NCBI GenBank assembly: GCA_963662525.1
Contig: OY759717.1
Location: 1,426,001 to 1,490,000 of the forward strand
DNA from: CAZSDU01 sp963662525
GTDB lineage: Bacteria; Bacteroidota; Bacteroidia; Bacteroidales; FEN-979
DNA: 64,000 bases
Direction of reading: 5' to 3'
The number at the start of each line of letters is the position of its first letter. Within the stretch, counting starts at the first letter, position 1. Below the pieces are notes generated by a model. That model searched no databases. It saw only the letters and a list, made by a program, of their open reading frames with translations, and was not told the DNA's origin. Shown one piece after another: positions 34,701-43,402 of the stretch. The position numbers were made by a program, and so were the translations under genes.

Positions 34701-37055
34701 ATGAACGATTTAAAATTTGTCCTGAGAATCTTAACACGAAGCCCCTTCCTTCTTATTACGAATGTGGTCGGGCTTGGCGTGGCATTGACTACCATGATCT
34801 TTACCCTCACCTATATCAGGTATGAGTTGAGCTACGACAGTCATTTTAAAACAAAAGAGCGGGTTGTGAGGCTCTATTGCCGGGTAACCGATAAAACCAC
34901 TACAGAGGTGTACGGAATTTCTCTACGTAAGGCCTATACCCAGCTTCCTGAGATGGTGCCTGAAGTGGAGTCAAGCGTTCAGTTGTATGGCGGCTGGCCG
35001 GGATCTGTTCAAACCAAAGAAACCAAGGTAGAGAAAGTCAGGGTTTTTTATGCCGACCCTGAGTTTTTCAAAGTCTTCGGACTTGAGCTTCGCCTGGGTG
35101 ATGAAAGGACTGCGCTGGCCGGAAAACAGTGCGCTGTGATCACAACAACCGTTGCCGAAAAACTTTTTCATTCAACCAACTGCATCGGGAAAACAGTGGA
35201 ATCGGATGGTGAACAGGTGAAGATCACCGGGGTGATGGATGAGATTCCCAAAAACTCGCACCTGAATTTCGGGGTACTGATTTCTTTGTCAACACTCGAG
35301 ATGAAATGGCTTTCATCAAGCCTCGAATTTCAAACGTACTATTTACTTAAACCAAACATTGATTCAAAAGCGGCAGGAGATAAAATTGCAAATGCATATA
35401 ATGCGCTGATGAAAGATTGGGCCACGAAGTTTTTCGCAAAGGTCCAATCCGGGGTCGAGCCTCTGACCGATTTGTACCTGCATTCGGCCGCAAGTGACTT
35501 TATCCCGAACCGTGGAAGTACGAAACAAATGCTGATCGTCGGATTGATCGCCTTGTTTGTCCTGCTCACGGCCTTACTTAGCTATATCAATCTGTTCATC
35601 ATCCAGGGCGAAAAACGCATTGTCGAAATATCAACCCGAACCATGTTCGGTGCCTCCAAAGCGAGCATCGCCAAACTCTTTTTCCTGGAAACACTGGTCG
35701 TCTTCCTTTTTTCTGCACTGCTGGCGTTGATAATCATCTACAAAGCAATGCCATTCCTCTCCACCCTCTTGCAATCAAAAGTCGATCTTTCTGACCTGCT
35801 CTCCAGGGGCGGCCTTATTTCTCTGGTGATTTTGCTGGTCGTGCTTCTTCTGGTCTCATCGGGTTATCCTGTCCTCTACCTCTCAAGAATGAAATACGCG
35901 TTGGGATTACGGGGGAAGATTTCAAGCTCCGGGAATAAAAACTGGTTTTCGGTCGCCTCGGTATTCGTTCAGTTCACCGTAGCCTCCTTCTTTATCAGTT
36001 GTGTCGTCATCATCATTTCGCAATTGAATTACATGCATAACGTGCCAATGGGATTTGAAAAAAAGAATGTAACCACGATCAGCAATTGCAGCAGCGGCAT
36101 TTACAAGAAGTACGAAAGCGTTAAAACCGAATTGCTGAAACTACCTTTCGTTACTGCTGTTTGCGGTGGCGAACATTTTATGGGTGGAGGTTGCAGCGGC
36201 CAGTACATCAGGAACCTCTCCGATGCAGAAAACAACAATAAGGCGATCAACGAATACCGTGAAACACCAGGATTCGGCGAGCTCATGCAGCTCCAGCTTA
36301 TCGATGGCCGCTTTTTCCGGGAATCGATGGCCGACAGTCTGGGTATCATACTCAATGAATCTGCCATGCGGATGCTGGGGTTACCGCTAAAATCGGGTCA
36401 GACCGTATTATACAAAGACATGCGGGTCGAGGTCATTGGCATCGTGAAGGATTTCTATTACATGTCAAACCCAGGCGAAGCCATTGCCCCTCTGGTCATC
36501 GCGAATTGTTACTGGGGAACGCCCAACATCTATATCCGAAGTGCCAACCCGCTTACCGGGAACCAGCTGATGCAGGTCAGGAGCATCTTCCACCGCTTTG
36601 ACGAAAACTACATTTTCAATCCCAATAGTTTATCGGATATCTTTGATCGGATGTACAGGAAAGAAAACAGGTTTGCCATGATGGTCTCCATCGGGGCTGC
36701 CGAGGTGGTCATCATCAGTCTGATCAGCCTGCTGGCCCTCACCATCCTCAGGATCTCGCGCCGTACCCGCGAAATAGGGATCCGAAAAGTGAACGGCAGT
36801 TCTGTGGCAGAGGTGATCTCCGTGTTGTTCAGAGAAACCCTGGCTATTGTATTCATAGCCATTCTCGTTGCTTCAGCGGGAAGCTATCTGGTCATGAACC
36901 GCTGGCTTACCGACTATGCACAACGCATCCATCTCAACGCCGGATATTTCCTGCTAAGTGCATTGTTTGTCGTGGCTATCGCCTTTATTGCCATCATCGG
37001 GCAGGCCTGGCGAGCCGCTACAAATAATCCCGTAGAAGCGCTGAGGCACGAATGA
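34701..37055 (+). CDS. FtsX/MacB-type ABC transporter permease (4 of 4)
   Basis: This encodes 784 residues with duplicated FtsX architecture. The N-terminal helix VVGLGVALTTMIFTLTYI leads into ELSYDSHF. The first coupling motif is degenerate (IVEISTRTMFGASKAS), while the second is intact (SRRTREIGIRKVNGSS). The C-terminus is NPVEALRHE. It is the most divergent of the four, and the altered first motif may mean that only one half contacts the ATPase. It is the last gene of the export operon; a promoter-like element for the AraC gene follows within 80 bp. Confidence 0.9.
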   Translation: MNDLKFVLRILTRSPFLLITNVVGLGVALTTMIFTLTYIRYELSYDSHFKTKERVVRLYCRVTDKTTTEVYGISLRKAYTQLPEMVPEVESSVQLYGGWPGSVQTKETKVEKVRVFYADPEFFKVFGLELRLGDERTALAGKQCAVITTTVAEKLFHSTNCIGKTVESDGEQVKITGVMDEIPKNSHLNFGVLISLSTLEMKWLSSSLEFQTYYLLKPNIDSKAAGDKIANAYNALMKDWATKFFAKVQSGVEPLTDLYLHSAASDFIPNRGSTKQMLIVGLIALFVLLTALLSYINLFIIQGEKRIVEISTRTMFGASKASIAKLFFLETLVVFLFSALLALIIIYKAMPFLSTLLQSKVDLSDLLSRGGLISLVILLVVLLLVSSGYPVLYLSRMKYALGLRGKISSSGNKNWFSVASVFVQFTVASFFISCVVIIISQLNYMHNVPMGFEKKNVTTISNCSSGIYKKYESVKTELLKLPFVTAVCGGEHFMGGGCSGQYIRNLSDAENNNKAINEYRETPGFGELMQLQLIDGRFFRESMADSLGIILNESAMRMLGLPLKSGQTVLYKDMRVEVIGIVKDFYYMSNPGEAIAPLVIANCYWGTPNIYIRSANPLTGNQLMQVRSIFHRFDENYIFNPNSLSDIFDRMYRKENRFAMMVSIGAAEVVIISLISLLALTILRISRRTREIGIRKVNGSSVAEVISVLFRETLAIVFIAILVASAGSYLVMNRWLTDYAQRIHLNAGYFLLSALFVVAIAFIAIIGQAWRAATNNPVEALRHE

Positions 37056-37109
37056 AACAAGATTTTTAATATGACTTACAGAAGATTTTCAGGGATTGAC
37101 CGATTTCGT

Positions 37110-37140
37110 TTTTTTTCAGTTGTAAGACAATATAGATTTG
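37110..37140 (+). promoter_or_regulatory. Candidate promoter of the first AraC regulator, decides its start
   Basis: TTTT (37110-37113) and TAGATTTG (37133-37140) are 19 bp apart; the -7 element is exact and the -33 has one mismatch. The TTG that could serve as an upstream start codon at 37138 is the end of this -7 element, so translation should begin at the ATG at 37165. Confidence 0.5.
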
Positions 37141-37164
37141 CGCTCCATTAAAATCACGCAGCTT

Positions 37165-38265
37165 ATGCCCCTGAATTTTTTTACCCTTCTGACCATCATC
37201 AGCATTTTCATGACCATGATACTGTCAGTATTTTTCTTTGTTAATAAAAAGGGATTCATCACTGAAAATAAAATACTGGCAACCCTACTGCTGATTTTTA
37301 ACCTTCAGATCTTTTATTCTTTTGCCACCAGTTCCTTTGCCTGGCAATATTACACAGACTGGCACAAAGCCCTGTTCCTGATCAGGCAAACATCCTTCCT
37401 GACCGGACCGCTGATTTATTTATATGTCAACACATTTTTGAAAAAAAAAGACATTTTCAATAATCGCACTTCGGTTCACTTCCTCCCGTTTGTATTTTCA
37501 CTGGCATTCCTGATGGTTTTTTACAGAAGGGTCGATCAGTTTGTGATCTGGGAATCGATCGTTGACCTGAACCTCACCATCCTGATCCTGGCCCACAATT
37601 TTATTTATATCGTGTTTGCCCTGCTGAGCTTGAAATCAACAACAATTAGTTTTAAAGGGTTTTATAAGGTTATTTTTATCTCCTCAAATAACCGGTGGAT
37701 TCAGGTCCTTTTAATCGGTTTTATCATTCTCTGGATTGTCAATTTAAATTCTTTCGCCATTTATATGATTCTGAGAAAACCCGGATGGTGTGCCTATACG
37801 GCAAGTATTTATGCCCTTACTGTCTTTTTGTTTATTAACACTATCATGTTCTTTCTCCTGTTAAAGCCGGATGTGTATTATGTCATTGCGAAGTATAAAA
37901 ACAACAGGCTTACCCAACCTGATAAATCAGAATACCTGCAAAAGTTGACCTCCTATATGGAAACCCATAAACCATTCCTTAACCCAGATATCACCCTCGA
38001 AATTCTTGCCAATGAAATTTCAGTAAACCCTAGGATCCTTTCACAGATCATCAATGAAACATTTAAGAAGAATTTTAAAACCTATATCCTTGAATACCGC
38101 ATCAGGGAGAGCATGCAGATACTGGCAGATTCGAAATACAAAAATCTTACGATCCTTGAAGTTCTTTACCAGGTCGGGTTCAATTCAAAATCAGCCTTTA
38201 ATAACCAGTTCAAATTATTTACCAACCTGACTCCCATCGAATACCGGTCAAGGGCCATCGGCTGA
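37165..38265 (+). CDS. Membrane-anchored AraC-family regulator (1 of 3)
   Basis: This encodes 366 residues from the ATG at 37165. Two paralogues downstream start at the equivalent position, and the open frame back to a TTG at 37138 overlaps a promoter motif. About seven hydrophobic segments fill residues 1-235. The last of them carries the motif PGWCAYTASIY, shared with paralogue 2. The C-terminal 100 residues are an AraC-type double helix-turn-helix (LEILANEISVNPRILSQIINE, then YQVGFNSKSAFNNQFKLFT). Such proteins probably sense a ligand in the membrane and regulate DNA directly from it. Confidence 0.88.
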   Translation: MPLNFFTLLTIISIFMTMILSVFFFVNKKGFITENKILATLLLIFNLQIFYSFATSSFAWQYYTDWHKALFLIRQTSFLTGPLIYLYVNTFLKKKDIFNNRTSVHFLPFVFSLAFLMVFYRRVDQFVIWESIVDLNLTILILAHNFIYIVFALLSLKSTTISFKGFYKVIFISSNNRWIQVLLIGFIILWIVNLNSFAIYMILRKPGWCAYTASIYALTVFLFINTIMFFLLLKPDVYYVIAKYKNNRLTQPDKSEYLQKLTSYMETHKPFLNPDITLEILANEISVNPRILSQIINETFKKNFKTYILEYRIRESMQILADSKYKNLTILEVLYQVGFNSKSAFNNQFKLFTNLTPIEYRSRAIG

Positions 38266-38339
38266 TCCTGACACCTTATCCCTGAAAAAAGGAGATGGAA
38301 AATCATCCAAACTTACGCTATAACAACAGATGAAATATT

Positions 38340-39431
38340 ATGATAATATTGGTATATAGTACTGCATTACTGGGCATGTTCATGGCCTTTGTGTTGTCGG
38401 TTTTCTTCCTGATCACCCCGAAAGGCAATAAAAATGAAAACCGGATACTGGCAGCATTGATGCTTGTCTTCGGGTTTCAGATTTTCATAGCACTATCCCT
38501 GGGAAGTTACGGATACCCCTATTTTCTCAAGCCTCATTTATACATTTATATATTAAAATTAACTTGTTTTACAACAGGGCCTTTGATTTTTTATTACACC
38601 AAAGCTTTCCTTAATAAAAACGATTCAATTCATGTTCATCCCGTTCATTTTGTCCCATTTTTTTTCAGCCTGGTTTTCTATGGTTATTTCAGATTTGATA
38701 TAAATTTAATCGGAAGAACATCTGTTGCTGTTCATTCTCTATGCCTTTTGCAAAACCTGGGTTACATTATCGCATCATTGAATTACATCAAAAAGAGGAA
38801 TGTTCCTTATAAATCAGAATTAGGTGTTTTTCAAGACCTTTCTTTGATGAACTGGATACAGATTGTTTTACTGGGTTATATTACTATTTGGATTATCCAG
38901 CTTAATTCCTTTTCAGTTTATGTGATCTTACGGCAACCGGGTTGGTGTGCCTATACGAGCAGCATTTATATTTTAATAATACTTCTTTTCTCCCTGCTAA
39001 TCATGTTCTTGTTGTTATTAAAACCGGAAATTTATTATGCCATCAAATACAGGAGCAGTAACCTGGATGAACTTTCAAAGGATGAGTATTTACACAAACT
39101 GAATGATTATCTGAAACTCGAAAAATCATATTTAAACCCGGATATATCGTTGGAAAGTGTGGCCAGGGATACATCCATTAATCCCAGGTTGATATCCCAA
39201 GTGATCAATGAATTATGTAAAAAGAATTTTAAAAGCTTTGTGAATGATTTCCGTATCAGGGAATGTATCAGACTGTTTTCTGAAGACACCCGCAATGAAA
39301 AAACAATCCAGGAAGTCTATTACATGGCTGGTTTCAATTCTAAATCTGTCTTCAACCAATTGTTTAAAGCACACACGGGATTAACGCCAAAAGAATTTAA
39401 AGAGAAATTGAAAGCAGGTAAAATTAACTGA
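38340..39431 (+). CDS. Membrane-anchored AraC-family regulator (2 of 3)
   Basis: This encodes 363 residues, a close paralogue of the regulator just upstream. Seven predicted membrane segments occupy residues 1-230, with PGWCAYTSSIY in the last loop. The AraC domain at about 260-355 contains LESVARDTSINPRLISQVINE and YYMAGFNSKSVFNQLFKAHTGLTPKEF. It is AT-rich. The gap to the first copy is only 74 bp, so they may be co-transcribed. The secreted PD40/T9SS protein gene that follows is a plausible target. Confidence 0.88.
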   Translation: MIILVYSTALLGMFMAFVLSVFFLITPKGNKNENRILAALMLVFGFQIFIALSLGSYGYPYFLKPHLYIYILKLTCFTTGPLIFYYTKAFLNKNDSIHVHPVHFVPFFFSLVFYGYFRFDINLIGRTSVAVHSLCLLQNLGYIIASLNYIKKRNVPYKSELGVFQDLSLMNWIQIVLLGYITIWIIQLNSFSVYVILRQPGWCAYTSSIYILIILLFSLLIMFLLLLKPEIYYAIKYRSSNLDELSKDEYLHKLNDYLKLEKSYLNPDISLESVARDTSINPRLISQVINELCKKNFKSFVNDFRIRECIRLFSEDTRNEKTIQEVYYMAGFNSKSVFNQLFKAHTGLTPKEFKEKLKAGKIN

Positions 39432-39481
39432 ATATTGTGGCCGAAAACATGTTCTCGAACAATTTGTCAAAGTCTGCTTGC

Positions 39482-39489
39482 TTATTTTG
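39482..39489 (+). promoter_or_regulatory. Weak candidate -7 element before the first PD40 gene
   Basis: TTATTTTG matches TAnnTTTG at seven of eight positions counting the wobble, 32 bp before the ATG. A similar element, TTTATTTG at 44930-44937, precedes the esterase gene, and both are followed by G(C/T)(A/G)CTAA-like bases. The shared pattern is suggestive but short. Confidence 0.25.
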
Positions 39490-39521
39490 TGCTAATTATT
39501 AAACCCTGAAAAAATTAGCAT

Positions 39522-40943
39522 ATGAAAAAATTAACACTGACATCAGCCCTGCTTTTTATTTTTGGCATTATAGCCACCTCACAACCAATACCCATGGATA
39601 GCCTGTACCTGGGACAAACACCTCCGGGCAATACGCGAAAAATATTTAACCTTACTGCTGACCCGGGCTACTATGCAGTTGAAAAAATAGCCATTTCTCC
39701 GGATGGAAAAGAAATTTATTATGAGGAAACAAATAACAACTGGACTTCCTTTAAGATTAAATATTATAAATATTACAATGATCAATGGAATGCACCGGTG
39801 AATCTGTTCACTGGTTTTTATTGTCTTTCTATTTCGCCTGATGGGAATCATTTGTATTTTGAGAATAATAATTACAAGGATAGTTGGATTTCGGATAAAC
39901 AAAGTACCATTTGGAATCCTCCGGCAAGATTCTTACTAACTTTCCAAGTACATTCCCTGAATCTGACATACCTTGATAATTACTATCTGTCTTCAAATCC
40001 GCCAGGTGGATTAGGTCAAAGGGACATCTGCAGACTTATTATCGAGAATTCCGATACGACATTAGCCGGATTGGGGCTTCCGATAAATTCTGGTGCCAAT
40101 GAGGGTGACTTTTTTATTTCAAATGATGAGTCATTCATGATTTTTATGTCTAACAGATCAGGTGGTTTTGGAAGTACCGACTTATACATAAGTTACCGGA
40201 AAAGCAATGGCATATGGACCAATCCAAAAAACCTGGGCCCATGGGTAAATACTTCCGGTGATGATTTTGGTCCCTATGTTACCGCCGACAATAAATACTT
40301 GTTCTATGAGAGCGGATATTCCAGCCCCAGTTCAATATATTGGATACAGGCAGATCAACTTATCGACAGTCTCATATATACCAACTTTGTACCCTATGTC
40401 AGAAACCTGATCCCTGATCAGTCGGCTATTAAAGGAGAGCTGTTCACTTTTACCATTCCCGACAGCACTTTTGTGGATGATGACGGCAACAATACACTCA
40501 CCTACACTGCAGAACTTACCAACGGAAACCCTTTACCCGCATGGTTGACTTTTGACACCCTGGCAGGAACATTTACCGGAACGCCTGAAGTAACTGAAAC
40601 GTTGAATATCAGGGTTACAGCAACCGATACTGCTGGTGCGGCTGCTTCAACGAGCTTTAAAATCATGGTAAATAATCCTGTTTCCATAGATCAGATACAC
40701 GGTCAAACCGAAGGGGTGAGGATCTTTCCCAACCCAACGAGCGGATTTTTAAATATATCGTTAGGTTCATTATCAGGGATAACGGCTATAGTTGAAATAC
40801 GAAATCCGGAAGGAAAGGCTATGCTGAAAAGCATATTCAAAAATGACATTCGGCTTGATCTGGCGAACAGAGCCAAAGGAATGTACTTCATTAATCTGAC
40901 CGTGGATAATAAAACAGTAATAAGGAAAGTCTTTGTCAAATAA
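39522..40943 (+). CDS. Secreted PD40 protein with cadherin-like module and T9SS tail (1)
   Basis: This encodes 473 residues. A signal peptide (about 1-20) is followed by the family opening DSLYLGQTPPGNTRKIF, then PD40/TolB-like propeller repeats (AISPDGKEIYYEETN, SISPDGNHLYFENNN, FISNDESFMIFMSNRSGGFG, YVTADNKYLFYESG) to about residue 290. A putative Ig/cadherin-like (CADG) module follows (about 295-385), then a T9SS type A sorting domain (VRIFPNPTSGFLNISLG to the end). It is predicted to be surface-attached or released. No catalytic residues are evident. The part from 40359 to 40798 is almost identical to the same module in the gene at 43403. Confidence 0.85.
   Translation: MKKLTLTSALLFIFGIIATSQPIPMDSLYLGQTPPGNTRKIFNLTADPGYYAVEKIAISPDGKEIYYEETNNNWTSFKIKYYKYYNDQWNAPVNLFTGFYCLSISPDGNHLYFENNNYKDSWISDKQSTIWNPPARFLLTFQVHSLNLTYLDNYYLSSNPPGGLGQRDICRLIIENSDTTLAGLGLPINSGANEGDFFISNDESFMIFMSNRSGGFGSTDLYISYRKSNGIWTNPKNLGPWVNTSGDDFGPYVTADNKYLFYESGYSSPSSIYWIQADQLIDSLIYTNFVPYVRNLIPDQSAIKGELFTFTIPDSTFVDDDGNNTLTYTAELTNGNPLPAWLTFDTLAGTFTGTPEVTETLNIRVTATDTAGAAASTSFKIMVNNPVSIDQIHGQTEGVRIFPNPTSGFLNISLGSLSGITAIVEIRNPEGKAMLKSIFKNDIRLDLANRAKGMYFINLTVDNKTVIRKVFVK
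40359..40798 (+). repeat. 440-bp near-identical repeat, copy A
   Basis: This stretch encodes the end of the propeller, the CADG module and the start of the T9SS domain of the first PD40 gene. It matches 44273-44712 base for base at a constant offset of 3914. I count about 14 mismatches, none of them indels, and the central stretch of about 180 bp is identical. The flanking parts of the two genes are far more diverged. Confidence 0.9.
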
Positions 40944-41007
40944 GCAAAAAATATCAGGGTTGATACCTTTAATAACTAGTACCTTCTAAGTATATAAATA
41001 TTTTGTT

Positions 41008-42093
41008 ATGATTTTCTTTATACTTAAGATAGCCGGTGTTTTGGCTGTTTTTCAAACAGTTTTGCTGATGCTGTTTTTTAATTCCCCTAAGAACAGGAAC
41101 AGGAGCAATGTGATATTATCCTTGATTTTGCTGGTTTATACTTTCCAGATTTGTGCGATTGTCTTTATGTCGTCATTCTCAGATGAGATCCTGGTTCGAT
41201 ATAATTTGTTCCCGGCTTTCTGTAATCAAGTTGCTTTCTTGTTCGGCCCTTTGTTGTGGCTTTATTCCAGGTCCATTATAAATATAAGATCAGGTCGGTG
41301 GGAATTTGTTCATTTTACGCCTTTTGCCATGATGATCATCTTCATGGCAGTAAAAAAAGCAGTTGACCCGGATTATCTGTTCTGGTTCTCCCCATTCCGG
41401 TTTTATGCAAGCGAACTGATTCTCATCCACAGTTTGGTGTATATCGTGTTAACCGGGCATGGAATCTTCAGGAATATTGGATTATACCTGAAATATGTTG
41501 ATCAATCTCCCGGTTTTAAAACACTGTATTGCTTTTTGCTGGCTGGGTTTATTACACTCTGGGTATTGAAGTTTAATACCTTCCTGGTTATGGATATCTG
41601 GAGAAGGTATAGGTTATGTCCATACACAACGAGTTTGTATTTTATAGCCGGGTTCTTATTCTTCAACATCCTGGTTTACCTGGCACTTATCAGACCGGAC
41701 TTATTTACCTGGAAAAAGAAATACCAAAATACGAATCTTCCCCAGGAAAAGAAGGAGCAGATTATTAACGAACTTCTAAGGCAAATGGAAGTTGAAAAAA
41801 TATACACTGATTCATCATTAACATTGACCCTTCTCGCAAAGAAAATCGGAATCTCAGTACTTTATTTATCGCAGATAATCAATGAAGAATTCAAGGTTGG
41901 ATTTTCCGAGTTTGTCAATACCTACAGAATTAAAGAAGCTGAAGGCTTGCTCTTTAAAACCAGGGATGAATATACCGTTCAGCAAATCATGTACGAAGTT
42001 GGCTTCAATTCAAAGTCGGCTTTTAATAATGCTTTCAGAAAGTATTGCGGCTGTACGCCAACAGAGATTAAGCAAAAGGCATGTAATAACTAA
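41008..42093 (+). CDS. Membrane-anchored AraC-family regulator (3 of 3)
   Basis: This encodes 361 residues, a third and more diverged member of the local regulator family. Hydrophobic segments fill residues 1-235; the last-loop motif has become YRLCPYTTSLY. The AraC domain (about 262-355) shows LTLLAKKIGISVLYLSQIINE and YEVGFNSKSAFNNAFRKYCGCTPTEI. It sits between the first and second PD40 genes, repeating the regulator-then-PD40 order. It has 64 bp before it and 117 bp after it, so it may be its own unit. Confidence 0.87.
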   Translation: MIFFILKIAGVLAVFQTVLLMLFFNSPKNRNRSNVILSLILLVYTFQICAIVFMSSFSDEILVRYNLFPAFCNQVAFLFGPLLWLYSRSIINIRSGRWEFVHFTPFAMMIIFMAVKKAVDPDYLFWFSPFRFYASELILIHSLVYIVLTGHGIFRNIGLYLKYVDQSPGFKTLYCFLLAGFITLWVLKFNTFLVMDIWRRYRLCPYTTSLYFIAGFLFFNILVYLALIRPDLFTWKKKYQNTNLPQEKKEQIINELLRQMEVEKIYTDSSLTLTLLAKKIGISVLYLSQIINEEFKVGFSEFVNTYRIKEAEGLLFKTRDEYTVQQIMYEVGFNSKSAFNNAFRKYCGCTPTEIKQKACNN

Positions 42094-42162
42094 TCCAATC
42101 CTGTTCGTTAACCAATTCTTTGCAAAAAGAGGTCTGTTTTATAAATCAGAACCTGTCTTCAA

Positions 42163-42170
42163 AATCTTTG
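42163..42170 (+). promoter_or_regulatory. Candidate -7 element before the second PD40 gene
   Basis: AATCTTTG differs from TAnnTTTG in one base, with TTTA at 42138-42141 as a possible -33 element 21 bp upstream. Transcription would start near 42177, 34 nt before the ATG. The same AATCTTTG precedes the antiporter gene at 4412-4419. Confidence 0.35.
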
Positions 42171-42210
42171 TTCTAATGTTGCACCATTAATAATTTAAAA
42201 ATAGAAACCC

Positions 42211-43383
42211 ATGAAAACATTACTTTCCCCTTTAACTTTTTTGCTCATTCTGAATACTGGTTTGTCACAAACAACCCTGCCAGGAAGTTCATATCTTGAA
42301 CAAACTCCTCCGGGGAACATCCCCCAAATATTTGCCCCGGGTATCATTTCACTCGATAGCAGGTTCGAAACATATCCTACATTTTCGCCAGATGGGAATG
42401 AAATGTTTTTTTCGGTTATAAATGCAAATTGGGGTCAGGGTAAAATTCTCCATTCACAAAAACAAAATGGTATCTGGTCTGAACCGGATACTGCCGTTTT
42501 TTCAAATAATAATTATAAAAATTGGGAGTCGTTTATTTCCCCTGACGGAAACAGGCAATTCTTTGCTTCAAACCGGCCTCCATCCTCAAATATGGATATT
42601 TGGATGGTTGACCGAACATCAGATTCAACCTGGTCGGCTCCGGTTCGTCTGGATAATCCTGTGAATTCAAATGCAGAAGATGGTTCTGCCTGTGTTACTG
42701 ACAATGGCACTTTATATTTTAAATCACGTCGTGGCGGAGGGATAGGGGGATCCTGGCTATACAGATCACCACTTATAAATGGTTCTTATTCACAGGTTGA
42801 AAGTTTAGGTAATCTTATAAACACCGGGCCACAGGAAACGGAACCATTTATGGCTCCGGATGAGAGTTATTTGATATTTACTTCTTATACCAGGCCAGGG
42901 TATGGAGGTTGGGACTTATGGATTTGTTTCCAGAAAACAGACAGTTCATGGACGGAACCCATTAATATGGGACCGGATATAAATACTGTAGATGATGAAT
43001 ACGGTCCCCGCGTATTACTGGGCGGTAATTATTTATTTTTTACCAGAGACAATGCTGGTAATACTATGGATATCTATTGGGTTTCATCCAGCATCATTGA
43101 TAGCCTGAAAAGTTCTGTTTTAACCTCATTTCACCCGACGTATGCGAAAAGTATTCAAATCTTCCCTAACCCGGTAAATAATACCATTAATATTCTGTTT
43201 GGCAAATTATCATATAAAAATGCATTTATCAAATTAATGGATATTGAGGGAAGAACAATACTATCCGATACTTGTCATGATCTTCCTGCAGAAACAATAG
43301 ATATTACAGGGATACCGAAGGGATTTTACATTTTACTCATGGAGGTTGACGGCGAAATACTTATTAAAAATTTAGTCCATTAA
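42211..43383 (+). CDS. Secreted PD40 protein with T9SS tail (2)
   Basis: This encodes 390 residues. A signal peptide (about 1-20) is followed by SYLEQTPPGNIPQIFAPG, the family opening also seen in the genes at 39522 and 43403. PD40 repeats are clear: PTFSPDGNEMFFSV, FISPDGNRQFFASNRPP, TDNGTLYFKSRRGGG, FMAPDESYLIFTSYTRPGYG and LLGGNYLFFTRDNAG. The CADG module of the sister genes is missing and the propeller leads straight into a T9SS-like domain (SIQIFPNPVNNTINILFG to the end). It is predicted to be a surface propeller with binding or scaffold function. Confidence 0.83.
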   Translation: MKTLLSPLTFLLILNTGLSQTTLPGSSYLEQTPPGNIPQIFAPGIISLDSRFETYPTFSPDGNEMFFSVINANWGQGKILHSQKQNGIWSEPDTAVFSNNNYKNWESFISPDGNRQFFASNRPPSSNMDIWMVDRTSDSTWSAPVRLDNPVNSNAEDGSACVTDNGTLYFKSRRGGGIGGSWLYRSPLINGSYSQVESLGNLINTGPQETEPFMAPDESYLIFTSYTRPGYGGWDLWICFQKTDSSWTEPINMGPDINTVDDEYGPRVLLGGNYLFFTRDNAGNTMDIYWVSSSIIDSLKSSVLTSFHPTYAKSIQIFPNPVNNTINILFGKLSYKNAFIKLMDIEGRTILSDTCHDLPAETIDITGIPKGFYILLMEVDGEILIKNLVH

Positions 43384-43402
43384 CAACCCCATATTTTAAC
43401 AC

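Noticed and set aside
23275..37055. Annotation of the exporter as a macrolide exporter (macAB-tolC)
   Set aside because: The motifs support the transporter class only; nothing in the sequence indicates macrolides or any specific substrate.
40502..40687. Minus-strand frame with an almost identical twin at 44416-44601, looking like a repeated small gene
   Set aside because: The similarity is explained by the 440-bp repeat in the plus-strand PD40 genes.
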